Positions 24,370 through 37,250 are shown, counted from the stretch's first letter. The stretch is DNA of 64,000 nt from Phoronis australis (GCA_002633005.1 NMRA01000600.1:107342-171341), one strand, 5' to 3'. The notes: generated by a model from the sequence alone, not told the origin. Program-made: numbers and translations.

Positions 24370-24555
24370 CCTCACATAAGTATTTATGAGGATGAGGGCA
24401 TTGTATTCAATTTGCTGTGTCCATACTCACTGGGGTGGTGGGTATCACCAACTGTGATTGTCATCAGGGTGTTCCGGTGGCAGATGCTGAGGAGTGTCCA
24501 CTACACTGAAAAGATCTATAAGAAGCAACCTGTCACCTGGATTTTGCTTATGCCT
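24370..24555 (+). other. Exon-like open segment inside intron 2 of copy 1
   Basis: A good acceptor (TTTGATTTTTTCAG) and donor (CCT|GTGAGT) enclose 62 open codons in phase 0/0. The peptide starts PHISIYEDEGIVF and contains a hydrophobic stretch SLGWWVSPTVIVIRVF. I do not recognise it, and no phase-compatible neighbours are convincing. The next acceptor, at 25424, would give only DFWFLRHQ then stop in phase 0. Treat it as a possible alternative or nested exon, or as chance. Confidence 0.2.
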
Positions 24556-25130
24556 GTGAGTATTGTGGAAATCCAGTAAAGCACCCTCATTATGCACACA
24601 TGTGACTCTGTGAAAGAAAACACTGTTGACATGGCACTTGTAATAACCTTTATCATTTTCCTTCAAAAGCTCTGGCTAAAGAGATTTGGTCTTGCACTCA
24701 ACATAAATGTTTCAGACAAATATCCAAAACTCAATTTAGCAAATAAATAAATTATCTGAAAATAGGCTCATAATTGTTACTGATTGAGAAAATGTGATTA
24801 AGTTATTTCCAGGCTATTAGGTATTAATGATAACTGGACTAAACCTTTACTTGGCAATTTTGATGTGGAAACATTTTGACGGTCCTGACAGTACCCCTGT
24901 GACATGAATATTCATTAAAGATTATCTTTGGATTCTTGGCAGGTTCATGATAAGGTCCGGTTTTAGTCAAACTAAACAAAAGACATCAAAACACATTCCT
25001 TATTTGAGTTTTGTTTATTGTTTATCTGAAATTTAAGTACAAATACCAAAATAGCCATAACAATGGATTGCCTACAGTACATTCTATAAGGTATGTATAC
25101 ATATATTTTTTCAGTAAGACATGGAAAAAT

Positions 25131-25316
25131 GTCGCAAACAGTTTGTCCCGTCAGGAGGCCATATTTTTGGTCACATCACGTGACCTAATGAATATCATTC
25201 CAAAAAGATTTCTACCCGGCCCGTTCCTGTCTAGGGCAGAAATCTTTTCGGACTTACATTCATTAGGTCACGTGATGTGACCAAAAAGATGGCGTGCTGA
25301 CGGAACAAACTGTTCG
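25131..25316. mobile_element. Foldback MITE with long inverted arms
   Basis: The two halves are near-perfect reverse complements. GCAAACAGTTTGT pairs with ACAAACTGTTCGC, GGTCACATCACGTGACCTAA with its complement at 25263-25282, and AAAAAGATTTCT with AGAAATCTTTT around a loop of about 25 bases near 25210-25235. Arms are about 80 bp. No coding capacity. It lies in intron 2 of gene copy 1 and would form a stable hairpin in the pre-mRNA. Confidence 0.85.
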
Positions 25317-28300
25317 CATTCTCTAAGGTATTCAGCATTTGAAGTACACTAGTTAATGAAAGATTTTTTCTCTTATACAATGTACAGGGCTATGAAGAAA
25401 ATTTTATTTTCATTTTTTATTCAGGACTTTTGGTTTCTTCGTCATCAATGAGGAACTGGCAAGAGTCTACTATAATGATGTGCTGGGCTTCAACAAAGGT
25501 ACCAACTATAACAAAAGGCGCCTACCCCAACATATTTTCGCCATGCAAGGGTTATGTCACAAATCGTACTGCTTTATCTACTTTGCTTGCAGTCAAGCAA
25601 ATTATGCTATTTACTCAGGCACCATATTTTATGTATCTAATGCATATATTTGTTTTGTCTACTACTTAGTACTCGGATAAATGTGATTTCTTTGTGGTAC
25701 TAATAAACAAAATTTATGGCCAATACCATTTCTTAGTTTCATACTGAAAATCGGATGAGGACTTAAATGTGATGACACAGAACTGGTAAAGTTGCTACAA
25801 ACCAACATTCCATCAACGATAAAGTAACTTTTAATTTATACCATTTTTCGCATCAGACCTCCTATCAATAAATTTCTTTACGCAGGTGAGCATGGGTTTC
25901 TTGGCTTGTAACAAATCGAACTACAGAAAATGACAAACTGTTTCAAGGCAACTTGATAAACTGAGGTTTGACATAAAACGAACTGTCAGTTCTTTCAATT
26001 TCCAGGAATCACTTGTACAGTGAGTACGGAATGGGCCAAGACAATAAATAGGCAAAGTCAAGTGTTGGTTCAATTGAAGGAAGGCAGGTTTATAGCAGCG
26101 TTAACAGCAATGACGTAATCAGATTAATGATCAAAATTGATTTTCACTGCCGAAGTTTAACCTGTATAACATTAAATGCATTTTACTACAGTAATTCTCA
26201 ACACAACAGAAATGTAAATGCAAACAAGAGTTGCTGCATGACATTTAATTAATCGAAATATGTTTGAAGTCATGGACACATTTATATTAATTACGTAGTC
26301 AATTCGCACAACCACGTGGATCAACAAAAGCAGATGATGATGAACCAAGTTACTTGAACACTCAATTACAAAGCAGGTACTGTATCACAGTTTTGGAGTC
26401 AAATGTAGGCAAACAGTGGTCAAGGATTGTTGGTTTACTTATATAAAAAGTAAAATGTCAGACATATATGCTGTACGGTAAATGAGTAAGATCAAAAATA
26501 TAGCCGTGTCCTTATGTATTGACATCAGTCTATATCCACGTCAAGCTACTGTACAAAGAAAACTTTAAAATTAGTGTCAAATGTTCACTGAAGCAGTGAT
26601 AGTTTCTTTAAATTAATCAAATAACATTTGTTGTCATTGCAAAACCTTTGATCGTCAAGGCAATGAACTGGGTGGCCCCTGGAGGTCATGTGTCAAATTT
26701 GTGCACGCCTTGTTTTGATCTCAAGCATCTGCTAATTATGGACAACCGGTGGCACTGGAGTACATGTATAGACCTTCCTTAATCCTTGACAGCATTACTC
26801 TTGGATTTCTCACTGAAGTACCTATGTAGCCTGTAACTGTAAAATATTGTGAAAAGTTACAATATAATTGAGCACTGAAACACTAAATCCAAAGATACAG
26901 TGCAAAGAAAACCACCATTGGGTACAAGTAATGATAACTGTATCTATACCACCAACTGAGTGCTAGTATCAACAAGTGTGAGAGGTTGTAAGTTAGACAG
27001 ATGGTGCAAAAACTAATGCACGTATTGCCCTTTGACTCTTTGTATAAATCTTCATCGAATTATAACTTTTGATGGCTATATTAAAACAAAACTTTATGGT
27101 TTAAGTGGATCCTAGATTACTAAGACAAGAAATTGAACTTATGGCAACATGGTTATATCCCAAGTGCTACTCAGCAGCCGTTGTATGAATATGTTACCAC
27201 ACAACTGTTTTATCAAGCCCAAACAATGGTCATACTATTTTCGTCTTTTAACAAGCAGTAAGAAACCTACATTGAGAGACAATAGAGTTGCAATTTCACA
27301 GAAAAATTACTGCGGCTATGAACCCTGTTATCAACTTAACTTTTGATTTTAACCACTTTCCCCATTCAGATGAGAAATAAGTTTTGGTCTTGCAAAGAAC
27401 TGTCAGATCATTATGGTTGTGACCATGTCAGGTGAATGAAATGGCATGCTATGACACGTCAACCTAAAGAAACTCTCAAGTAGTAACAAATTGTTGGAGA
27501 TTTTCAAGCCCAAAATTCACACCTGTTTTTATCAAGGAACAATTCGAGATCAACATCATACTAATGGTACATGGTATAAATGAACAGTTGGTTTTCGTGA
27601 CATAAAGCATGCCTATATCTACTTTAAATTCCAATAGAGCATAGAGTCTTTACAAGAGCAGACACAAACCTTTGATCCAGATTGTGAGGATGCAGGTGAC
27701 AAAGAAGATAAGGACATGGGTGAACAACAGCTCTGAATCCCTGCAAGATGACAATAGTGGCATTTATTCTGAAGCCTCCACACTTGACACTCAGACGTGT
27801 ATACATATAGTATTTACAACGATTTTTTTCAAAATTTTTGCACAAGTTGAAAGTTAACAACTTTTTGAACTCCATTTCACATCAAAAAACCGGCTTAAAC
27901 GGCGTTAAGAGGTTTTTCCTTCTATAACTCGGACCATAGGCCTTTAATCAACATGTTAGAAATGAAATTACTATGCGTGAGAAGCAATCGTGGACATCAG
28001 TCGACGCAACGACAGGGGTGTCTGTTGACGTGGGCTGTTTTCGCAACGCGGCAATCTGCGTAACATCAGACGGTAGTAGGCCGTTACTTGAAAGACTACC
28101 GCGTTGGCGTCAAGCAACTGAATAGTCGCACATGTTTCCGATGGTGCACCATTTGCAGATTTTTGACGCCAAACCCCGACTGACTCGTTAAATTTTTGGT
28201 TATACTGCACGCGAGTGCCTGGCGCTGTGAGCGACGCGATTATATTCACGTTCAATTGGTTCGACCGAATTTTTGTTGCAATGTCCAAACTGCACGCAAG

Positions 28301-30058
28301 TGACGGTTGCAACGAGAGCCATTTTGCGAAACTGAAACGTGAAATGGAATATGATCCATGTCGGTGTTGTCGCGTCGCTTATTTGCGTTGACTGAACCAC
28401 GTCCCACAAATTTCGATTCGACCGGGACAAGCTCGTTACTTCAATTCAAAGTGGACGGTATTCTTATTCATTTGGTAAGACGATTAAAGGTATTGTGTAA
28501 CATACTACCTGCCAATCATAAATACATCTGGTTAAAATTGATAGCGGATTGGTCAAGTAATTAAGAGACGGGTAAGGACCATAAATGAACTTGATTTTCA
28601 TTTGTGCAGGCGCAACCTTTCTCATAACCTTACAAAGACAACAGTGGGCAGTCCGTTTGGACGTAATGCTTGTCACAATATTGATGAACATGGGAAAACA
28701 ATCGGCATTTCACTAAGTAAAATGAAACCCGTCGTCTGTAAGTCGAACCCAGCAATAATATTTGTTATTTATCGGCTATTGCTCACTTCAAGCGTTAAGT
28801 GTTCCGCCTGAATTTGGTCGCCTAATTGCACGACATTGCAACGCGAATTTCGCTAACTTGAGTGCAGTCTGGCCTGGTTGTATTCAAATCTCCCTACAGC
28901 CGCCAGATCAGACCAATTCCATCCGAAAACTCACCGGAGTGGCGTAAGGACTTTTATGATTGTCGCCAGCCAATTCTGACGTCTGAGAAATCAGCATTCA
29001 GTGCATCAACGGGTACGCTAAAATGGACGTGTTGTGCCGAATTTCTCAATTACAGAATCACTACTGTGTTTTGACACATGTTATTTCCATTCGACATTAT
29101 ATTGTTGCCAGTGCGACAATAATTTAGTTGCCGAGTGTGACACTATGTGCCGTCGAAATCGAAACATACTGTCCTATGGGCGACAATACATGCATGTGTT
29201 CAGGGCATATACTGTAACGGCCTTTATTCCCTGGTGCCTATATTCCCCCGTTCCTATGTCCCCAACCGATGTCCCCCAGACCCTGCTATGCCTTCCGTAT
29301 GCACGCTGGTTTGCCTCAGGTGCATAAAGTTAGGCATGTACGCTGAAACAATAACGAATATTTAGTTCCAGTGAAAAAACGCTTTATACATGTTACAGAT
29401 GTTTGTTTTGCACCTTACAAGTTGGAATCTTAACATTTACTTGTTGCTTACGGAAATTCAAGTAAGATGATTAGAGTTCATACATCTCCAGTTTAGTGTT
29501 ATCTTTCATCTCATAGTCCACTTTACGATAGTGGTTGTTAAAACGAAATACAGCTTTGTTGAAAAGCGCACGTGGGTCCGGGGAAACTCGGGGATAATGG
29601 AGCATCAGTTGGGGAACATAGGGACGGGAGGAAATAGGGACGCGGGAATAATAGCCGTTAGGAAGCTTGATACCCAGCACATATTGTCGACCGGTGCTCA
29701 ATTCGCCCATCATCGCATATACTGTATTTTAGCTTATTTAACTGCATTATTTTGTACAGTGCCATTGTCCATCTCTATTCGTGAAGAAAGTTTGGTGGTT
29801 ATTGGAAAGCCTCATTGATTAAAAAGAAAAGAGATATATTGTAGGGCAAAAAACTCATTTGATATATTATGTTGGAGTGGTCAGGCTTCTTTGCAGTTAT
29901 TAACTTTGACTGTGGCTGTAAAACAAAAAATCAATAATTTGGAGAATCAGTGTTTTGTAAATCTAAAGCCACGTTAATGTAGCTAGTGCTTTTCTGTTAA
30001 AAATTCATAGGAATTCAACACATAGGACAGAATCCATCAACTGTGTTCCATTCTGCAG

Positions 30059-30908
30059 GTACCTTTTTAAAGCGAACACAACTGTGAACCAGGGCAGAAA
30101 TTTGCTTTACGAATATTCGGCAACGCACTTGAACAAAACAGGGGCACTGTTTTACATCTTCATCGATGAAGACGCCATCATTACCCGGACCCGTTTAGAT
30201 CTCTTGGATCCCAAAGCTCGACCAAAAGTAGACCGGAAACGACCAATCCTAAGGCAGTATGAAGACTTCCTGTTCCGCGTGAAGCCAGCTGTAAGTACTG
30301 CCCTGTACTCAATGTCACGTGACTCGAAGAGATTTAAAGAAAATTTCTTTTCCGCATGCTGCGTATCGAAGAACGGAAGGACAACTCTTTTCCCAGAGTT
30401 CTTCCCAATGATCAGCTTTGATCTATGTATGTTCGCAACGCACGTGACAGCGGCTTCAAATCTCTTTCCCATACCACTCAAGTACGAAGCATTATCTTGG
30501 TGGATGGGAGATGTTATTATTCCATTCAGAGTGTATGCCAAATACCGAGGCCAAGCGCTCGTTTATACACCGATGCAAATCTTGAATGGAGTCCACAGTC
30601 AGTATCCAAGAGTGCACGGCGGCGTTGTTGGATATGACGTCGTCATGAAAGAAGAACGGGATTTGGCGCCACGTCATCTTCGACATAATGCCGTGTGGAA
30701 AGATCCGCTGTTTAGAGAAAGGCGCCAGCCGCCTTTTTACTCTATTGTGTCTCCACAATTTCCTTATGTTCCCTATGATAAAAACCCTAACTTTAATCCA
30801 TTTTATGTTGAAAGAAAGAATTCGCCAGGTGAACGCTTAAGCAACATGACCAAAAGTAATGAGACAATTGGTCACGCAACAGAACGGGTCTTCAACGGCA
30901 AGAAATAA
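30059..30908 (+). CDS. Gene copy 1, exon 3: lumenal GT-A-like domain and C-terminus
   Basis: After the acceptor TTCTGCAG the exon completes an Arg codon and stays open for 282 residues to TAA. Motifs in the 421-residue model are NQGRNLLYEY (149-158), YIFIDEDA (171-178) with D-E-D at 175-177, RQYEDFLFRVKPAV (204-217), a CC pair (239-240), FPMISFDLCMF (254-264), LSWWMGD (284-290) and ILNGVHSQYP (313-322). Sequons occur at N-T-T (145), N-K-T (164) and N-M-T (401). The G-R-N, F-I-D-E-D, S-W-W order resembles an uncharacterised glycosyltransferase-like family I recall from lancelets and stramenopiles, where D-x-D would bind a metal-nucleotide sugar. Copy 2 is clearly homologous, with many silent differences, so the frame is under selection. 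Substrate and activity are unknown. Confidence 0.85.
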
Positions 30909-31310
30909 TCGATTGCCGCTCTTCCAGACACGCCAGCACACGAGTTCCATTAACACCAAAAGACCTGAATGTCACCAGGAAAACGATTTGTTTCCAAACA
31001 AGAGAATGGCGTTGGACATGTTGTTTATCATGCATGTAGTAACGTGCAAAAGGTCGTTCAATGCGTTGAAGATAGTTAAAAGTTAACTCTGGAAAACGAT
31101 GAGACAAGGTCCCCTGGAAGACCTTTCTGTTCTGTGAGTTGAGAAAGAAACATTTTGCTATTAATATTTACTTAGAAGACATCAGAGATAAATTCACTAA
31201 GCGAAAGGCTCGTAATAAAAAAACATATCGAATACATCGGCTGCTCAGAAAAGTTTTTCGTCATAGTTGTGAACTTTGTTAAGTCTCCACAGGTTTCATA
31301 ACAATAAAAT
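30909..31310 (+). terminator. 3' UTR and polyadenylation signals of gene copy 1
   Basis: After the stop codon at 30906-30908, AATAAA hexamers occur at 31214-31219 and 31303-31308. Either could direct cleavage 10-30 bases downstream. No other gene is seen up to the repeats at 31590. Confidence 0.45.
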
Positions 31311-31589
31311 GTCTTCAAGAAAACAGTGTTCACGTACATACATGTATGTAGATCTTATTCAAAACTTGTATTTTCTACGGCGAAAAAACACCAGGGAACC
31401 AATTTTGACATTCTTGGCCCTTGGCGCTAATACAAATCTTAACAAGAGTGAATGTACGACTGGGACAGTCGGAGCAACACTAGTGTGGCTACCACGCACG
31501 CTATTCGTGTTTTGATGTTGCCTACTTCAGCAATTTTCCGTCCAAGGCTAGGGTAATCCGATGATATTCATCTTTGGGCGGATCCGGGG

Positions 31590-31850
31590 AGGTCTAAGGG
31601 GTCGTACATTTACATAATGTCATGCACAGGTTCACAATGTTAGGGACACCAATCGCGCATTTCAACTAATTCAACTATTCCCATTAATCGCTGCGCCACC
31701 TGCACGGGCAGGGTGATAACAAACATGACGTCCTTAACAGGCTCACAACTAGAGACACAGTACACGTATTTCAACTAATTTAACTGTTCACTAATCGCTG
31801 CGCCACCTGTAGGGACAGGCTGATAACAAACATGACGTCAGCAACAGGCT
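31590..31850 (+). repeat. Two partial 105-bp repeats upstream of a Penelope-like element
   Basis: The unit containing ATTTCAACTAATTCAACTAT, CACTAATCGCTGCGCCACCT and ACATGACGTC-N-AACAGGCTCACAA is present at about 31640-31740 and 31745-31850 and then runs straight into the element's open frame (MTSATGSQLERHRTRIST from 31832). The repeats are therefore tandem copies of the element's own 5' segment. Confidence 0.75.
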
Positions 31851-34030
31851 CACAACTTGAGAGACACAGAACACGAATTTCAACTACAGCTAGGCTACAA
31901 GAAAAGTTGCTTTCCATTGAGTTAAGTAACAAGAGGAAAAGTAAAACTAAGTTGCTTGAGGAGTACCGCAATCTGTCACGTGAGTTACGTTCACCTGTTG
32001 GATTCCTGACTTGGATTTCCATTGAGCAGATCTGAACAACTCCTGCAAAGCGGACGCAGAAAATAAGAAAGTTCGACATGCTAGTTAGATCAACAGTCTC
32101 AAACACAAACATGGCTACAGTGTGAGTGTACTCGATGACATCAAGGTTGTCATCAATTTTTCCAGTACTCCTCTGACAGCTACTTAAATAGCACTCCTTA
32201 GCAAAGGGTTAACTTTCAGTATCCCCACTCAACACATCAATGCCATGGACACTAAAGCATTCAACAACCAGATCACTTCTACCCTAATCCTTGACAAAAT
32301 GAGGCTTAAGCATCGCCTTCGGGAACTGTGTTATCGCTACATCTACAGTTATAACAGTAACCAACTTCAGAATCTCACACCGGATGAGTGCCAGACTTTG
32401 CGTACCCTGTCACAACGTCAAGACATCACCATCGCGCGTCCTGACAAAGGGATAACGGTATTGTGATCACGGATAACACTGACTACTTCTCTAAGCTACA
32501 TGGCATCGTTAATGACACTTCTAAATTCGCCAAGCTCGATCATGACCCAACAGCTAAGCGCGAACAACACCTACAGAACTGTTTAGCGAATCTTAAACGG
32601 ACAGGTGCATTGGATCAGGGCACTTACAATCGTATAAGATCCTGCGGGTCACAGCATGACGTCTATACGGCCTCCCTAAGACACACACGGATTATGTACC
32701 GCTGTGGCCTACTGTGTCGGAACATACACTCATGAGCTTGCCAAATTCCCGCTAGTTAAAAAATACCTTTCAGTGAGAATGACTACACACTTAAAGATTC
32801 TTTTCAGTTAATGAAGTCCGTTATGTGTTGTCTAGATGTTTGCAGCCTCTTCACTAATATACCTGTGGATGAAGTAATTAAATTGCGTCTTAACAAGCTG
32901 TATATTGATACTGCTCGTAACCAGTATACGTAAATTACTCACGATCGCAGTTAAATAGAACCATTTTCTGTTTGATGATAACTTTTATGATCAGATTGAT
33001 GGAGTGGCCATGGGTTCACCCCTGGTACCAGTGTTAGCTAATATTTTCACGTGCAATCTGAAGACCGAGACCCTGGCTTGTTGTCCACCGGATTGTAAAC
33101 CACAATTTTATAGTCAAGGAATGTGGACGATACGTTTGTTGTGTTTTCATCCAAGAACTCAGTCAGCACCTTTGTCAATCACATGAACAATGTGCATCCG
33201 CCCATAAACTTAACCAGTGAATCTGAGCACGAGTATTGTTTACCTTTTCTAGATGTCTTGGTTAAACGTGAGAATAGCACCGTTGTTACATCTGTGTATC
33301 GTAAGCCCAGTTTTTCTGGGCTTTATCTTAAATTTGATAGTTTTGTGCCGATCCAATACAAGAGAAGTCTAGTAAATTGCTTGTTACACCGTGCCTGTAG
33401 AATTTGTTCCACCAATTTAAATTTTGATATTGACGTAGCTATGATTTTCCAGTTATTGCGTACCAATGGTTACCCTCTGAATTTGTTGAATAGCTAAAAA
33501 AGGCACTAGCTTTCAAAAATGAATGAGGCAGATAAGGTAGCTGTTATTATACCCGAGAAAAGGAAAGTTTTCTTTTCTCTTGGTTACACCGGGCCAAGTA
33601 GTATAAAATTGAAACGTCAATTATCTGGCCTTATTCATTGCATAGACCCAGCCGTTGATCTGATAGTTGTTTTGAAACCTCTTCGGAAACTTTCCAATAT
33701 GCCGGGTAAATTGAAGTCACCCATCCCTTTATTGAACAAGAGCAACGTTGTTTATAAGGCTTAATGTGACAACTGTAAGGAATTCTCCTTCGGGCTCACA
33801 CTGAGACGCCTCTGTGCCAGGCTGAAAAAACATCACACCCCAGAGAAAAGCAACAGATATAGGCATTGTGTTAGCAACAATCACCAAGCCAATTCAGTTA
33901 GTGTTATCTGCCGAGAACTTATCAAGGAATTACTATTCATTAAAGAGTCATTGGCCATTCAGGAACAGCATGCTACTGATTCTCTGAAAAACACGCAGGG
34001 CTCAGTGACCATGCAACTATTGTGATGACC
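31832..34030 (+). pseudogene. Broken Penelope-like element: reverse transcriptase plus GIY-YIG remnant
   Basis: Translated pieces in shifting frames follow the Penelope order. First comes an N-terminal LLSKGLTFSIPTQ near 32190. Then come PDKG (about 32440, in IARPDKGITVL), the reverse-transcriptase block MGSPLVPVLANIF (33007), DDTFVVFSS (33126), LPFLDVLVKRE (33240), SVYRKPSFSGLY (33293), and a GIY-YIG-like end NVVYKA-stop-CDNCKEF...LRRLCARLKKH (33750-33830). At least four frameshifts or stops interrupt it, including one between PDKG and the rest, a stop at 32932, and loss of the Tyr before DDTF by a frameshift. Penelope elements use this pair of enzymes for target-primed insertion; this copy cannot move by itself. 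Confidence 0.85.
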
Positions 34031-34149
34031 CGCTACTGACTTTTTCCCCTATATCTCTCACTTCACTTCATGTATGTTACCTGAGCTGTATGATGGCACA
34101 TGCTGTCCTTTGTAGATATGATCCTAATGATGTCTAATGAATAGACGAA

Positions 34150-35045
34150 GCGTTGATTGAACATGAACTTTTTTATTTGTGCGGCGATATCGTCCGGTTT
34201 TTAATTCAACTATTCCCAGTAATTGCTGCGACACCTGCAGGCAGACAGATAACGTACATGACGCCAGCACAAAGCTCACCAGGCTCACAACGTGAGAGAC
34301 ACAGAAAAAGCATTACAACTAATTCAACTATTCCCGCTAATCGCTGAGCCACCTGCAGGGACAGGCTGATAACAAGCATGGCTTCTGCAACAGGCTCTCA
34401 ACTTGAGAGACATAGATCACGCATTTGAACTAATTCAGCTATTTCCACTAATCCCTACGTCACCTGAAGGCAGACGGATAACGTACATGACGCCAGCACA
34501 AGGCTCACCAGGCTCACAATTTGAGAGACACAGCACAAGTATTTCAACTAAGTCAACTATTCTCACAAATCGATACGCCATCTGTGGGCTGGTAGATAAT
34601 GTACATGACGTCATCAACAGGCTTACAGTTTTAGAGACACCGAAGACGCATTTCAACTAATTCAACTATTCCCACTAATCGGTGAGCCTCCTGCAGGCAA
34701 GGCAGAGACTCTCAGGTATTTCTTTCTTGCAATGCCCGTAATACTTCAGATGACGCTACAATTGGTGGAATTAGTTGAATTAATTGAATAGCTCAGCGCT
34801 GGATAGGTTGAGATGGGTTCAACTAAGATCAACTAATTCAATTATTCCTACTAATCGCTGAGTCACCTACGGACAGATAGTTAACGTACATGTACATGAC
34901 GTCATCGACAAGCTCAGAATGTTAGAGACAACAATCACGCATTTCAACTAATTCAACTATTCCCACTAATCGCTGCACCACCTGCAGGGGCAGTTTGAGA
35001 ACAAACATGTCAGCAACAGTCTTTCATCAGTGGTGATGGCAGGGT
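34150..35045 (+). repeat. Tandem 105-120-bp repeats downstream of the Penelope-like element
   Basis: About seven degenerate copies of the unit found at 31590-31850 (AATTCAACTATTCCCACTAATCGC..., CACCTGCAGG, ACATGACGYCAGCAACAGGCTCAC) occur at about 34200, 34310, 34430, 34545, 34650, 34830 and 34940. Several stay in one frame and would read as a 37-residue repeat with MTxAxGSQxERHxxxIxTxST, the same as the start of the element's protein. Direct copies on both sides recall the pseudo-LTR arrangement of Penelope elements. Confidence 0.75.
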
Positions 35046-35337
35046 TAGTTGAGATACGTTGGGATTAGTTGGGTACGACTAAACATTCTGACATGTATGA
35101 GTTCAGGCTCACTGTTATTTCTGAAAAGTTTCTTTTTTTAACTCTTGCTTTTAAATTGTCTCAGCTCAGATACCTTAAAGCTTATGGAAGCAAAATAGTA
35201 GCTCCTTGCCCCTGGACACATGGCCACAAAGTGTGCTTTTGTCTCACACCTACATGTGCATGTATCGGGGAAGTAGTAATGAACTGTCAATGCTTATGGT
35301 TACAAGGGGGCCTGTGGCCGCTATATATGTACACTGT

Positions 35338-35470
35338 AACGTTCACTAACGGTAGGACCTCGCTAAAAAGCAAGAGTTCACGAGATAACGTGATTTATTG
35401 CTGTGTATTTCAAAGGGGAATACGTGAATTAAGCTAGACTTTAGCTACGTGCTAGCGTAGGTTCTACTGT
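35338..35470. mobile_element. TTCAGTAAC palindromic MITE, diverged
   Basis: ACGTTCACTAACGGTAGGAC, CTCGCTAAAAAGCAAGAGTT, GGAATACGTGAATTAAGCTA and GCTAGCGTAGGTTCTACTG follow the family with scattered substitutions. Confidence 0.75.
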
Positions 35471-35474
35471 ACAT

Positions 35475-36162
35475 GCAAGATAAACTACATGTATGCACAG
35501 CTTTAGCACTATTTTCAAACGTCAATTACCCTGCCTTGTTTCAAAAATAATAATTCGTTTGAAGGCTAAGTGACCAAGTCCCTTAACGAATCTGTGTACA
35601 GTTGCATAAAACAGTCTCAAACAGGGATTGAATTAAGTTCCCTAAGTCTTATACGTATTTGTTTCGTTCTTTAGGCAGCGATGCAGCATCTTTTCTATCA
35701 CTTTATCTTAAGTATGTGTCGATGTCTTCTTCCACTAATGACATTTTCTAATAATATTACTAAAAATTGAGCCCTTGAACCACTCAAAACAATTAGGGGA
35801 CCCCCACTTACTTTGAATATTATTGAGGATTCAACGTAGATTTCTCTCTCGAGTTTTATAAAATCCAAACATCTGACAGTAAAACAGCATAATGAAGAGC
35901 AATCAATGTTTTCACACAGTCATATATATCTACATGTACACGTGCAAAGTAGATTTAAGGAACTTACCCTGTAGCTGATTCCTATGTCGAACTGTTTCCT
36001 GCAACCTGGCAAAGGGTCTCCAACTAGTAATGCAGTAAGATACATGTACATGTATAAGAGAGGATGTTCTTTGTATACCTTCTCTCTTATCTGGGTCAAG
36101 ATCACGGCGATTGTCGAGCGCTTTAAGGGCGTCTGTGTTGGCAATGAGCTATACCGGCCTCC
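35475..36162. other. No gene seen
   Basis: AT-rich sequence with several TACATGTA motifs. If copy 2 of the gene keeps the same spacing as copy 1, its first exon should be about here or shortly after, but no ATG-initiated basic segment with a phase-2 donor stands out. Confidence 0.4.
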
Positions 36163-36302
36163 CGTTCAGTAACACTAGGACCTCGCTAAAAAGCAAGACT
36201 TCGCGAGATTACGTGAGATATTGCCGTGTATTTTAAATAAGAATACGTGACCTTGACTAGATTTTAGCTAGGTCCTAGCGTAGGTCCTAGCGTCTACTGA
36301 AC
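36163..36302. mobile_element. TTCAGTAAC palindromic MITE, near-complete
   Basis: Ends CGTTCAGTAACACTAGGACC and GGTCCTAGCGTCTACTGAAC are inverted repeats. The core CTCGCTAAAAAGCAAGACTT + CGCGAGATTACGTGA includes a smaller CTCGC/GCGAG stem. Length is about 140 bp with no coding capacity. It is one of the two best copies in the window. Confidence 0.85.
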
Positions 36303-37250
36303 GCACGCCTGGTATATAGCTCATTGGTGTTGGTAAGTAACTCATGTCGATGAATCGGTCGTTACCGTCAAACAGGAGGTTGGTGTCAACTGAAGGATTT
36401 CCCAAGCTCGCACAATGTTTGTGCAATATATGACTTTATTTTTTGTCTCGATTTACTTCCAATGGGTCATCGGTTGAGCTACTGGTACAGAGTGCAACAT
36501 CATCAAGGGATTTTTATGCAGTAACAGAGATGCTTTTATCCGTTCATAGTCTTAAGTACCACCCGAAGCGGTAACGTTGGAAACTTCATTTTACCATTTG
36601 TACGGCAGATGCCATGACAGTTTCTTGGGCTTTGTTCTATCTGTAGCTGATTCGGGAATTGTTCTGCGAGCAACGACAACGAATTGGTACAAGGTGAATT
36701 AAGGGTGGACAAATTTACGCACTGTTTCAACCTACTCTCCCGCGCTACTTGCAATAGGGCCAGAAGAAGTTTCGCGACCAATGAACGACTAAATTAAGCA
36801 CTCGGGAGCACTGTGGGATACCAGTTCGGCTGAAGCGCCTCGCCAAGAATCTGCGGCTAGTTTCTGGTGGTATTCAGATTTCGAAATACCACCCGCGGAA
36901 TTCAGCAACAAGAGTCAAAGGCAGCTATCTTACGTTTACTGGCGGATCGGCTATTTTTTAAACGTTTTAAGTCGAGATTCGCTCTTTCTTAGATTGAGTT
37001 TGTTGAAATATGTGTACAATGAATTTGAATTACTACATGTAAGTGTAGATGAAGATGTTAAACCGTACAGAAACAACAGATCTGTGGTATTAAAAATTCA
37101 CTTGTCTGTCTTTCAACGTCAACTGGGTTGCACTAATGAGTCTTCTATCGGGAGAAACACAAGAAAGATCAATACTACGACACCTACCGGCACACACACG
37201 CATATGTGAACTGTACGTAATCCTTAACATTCCTCTTCACTGAGACACAT
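36303..37250. other. No gene seen
   Basis: A TG-containing leader and ATGTGTACAATGAATTTG... ending AT|GTAAGT at 37038 could in principle be a short phase-2 first exon for copy 2, but the peptide MCTMNLNYY is unlike copy 1's basic tail and the donor overlaps a TACATGTA motif. I do not call it. Confidence 0.4.

Larger units (their letters stand above)
22173..30058 (+). other. Intron 2 of gene copy 1 (7.9 kb)
   Basis: The last part, about 28200-29200, aligns in patches with the 1.9-kb intron of copy 2 (about 50800-51700). Examples are CACAAATTTCGATTCGACCG near 28405 against CACGAATTTCGATGTGACCG near 50921, and TGCCGAATTTCTCAATTACAGAA near 29034 against a match near 51501. The first 6 kb has no counterpart there and holds a MITE, an N, a doubtful exon and a foldback element. 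The short open segments in 25.4-25.7 kb (after the acceptor at 25424) and 27-30 kb have no recognisable product. Confidence 0.6.

Noticed and set aside
24445-24666. Minus-strand open frame ending PPEHPDDNHSW
   Set aside because: It has no splice sites or homology signal and overlaps the better-bounded plus-strand segment at 24370-24555.
30152-30541. 129-residue antisense open frame in exon 3, with a similar 98-residue one at 52773-53069 in copy 2
   Set aside because: It is conserved only because the sense exon is conserved; it has no splice sites or start context of its own and lies wholly within the supported exon.
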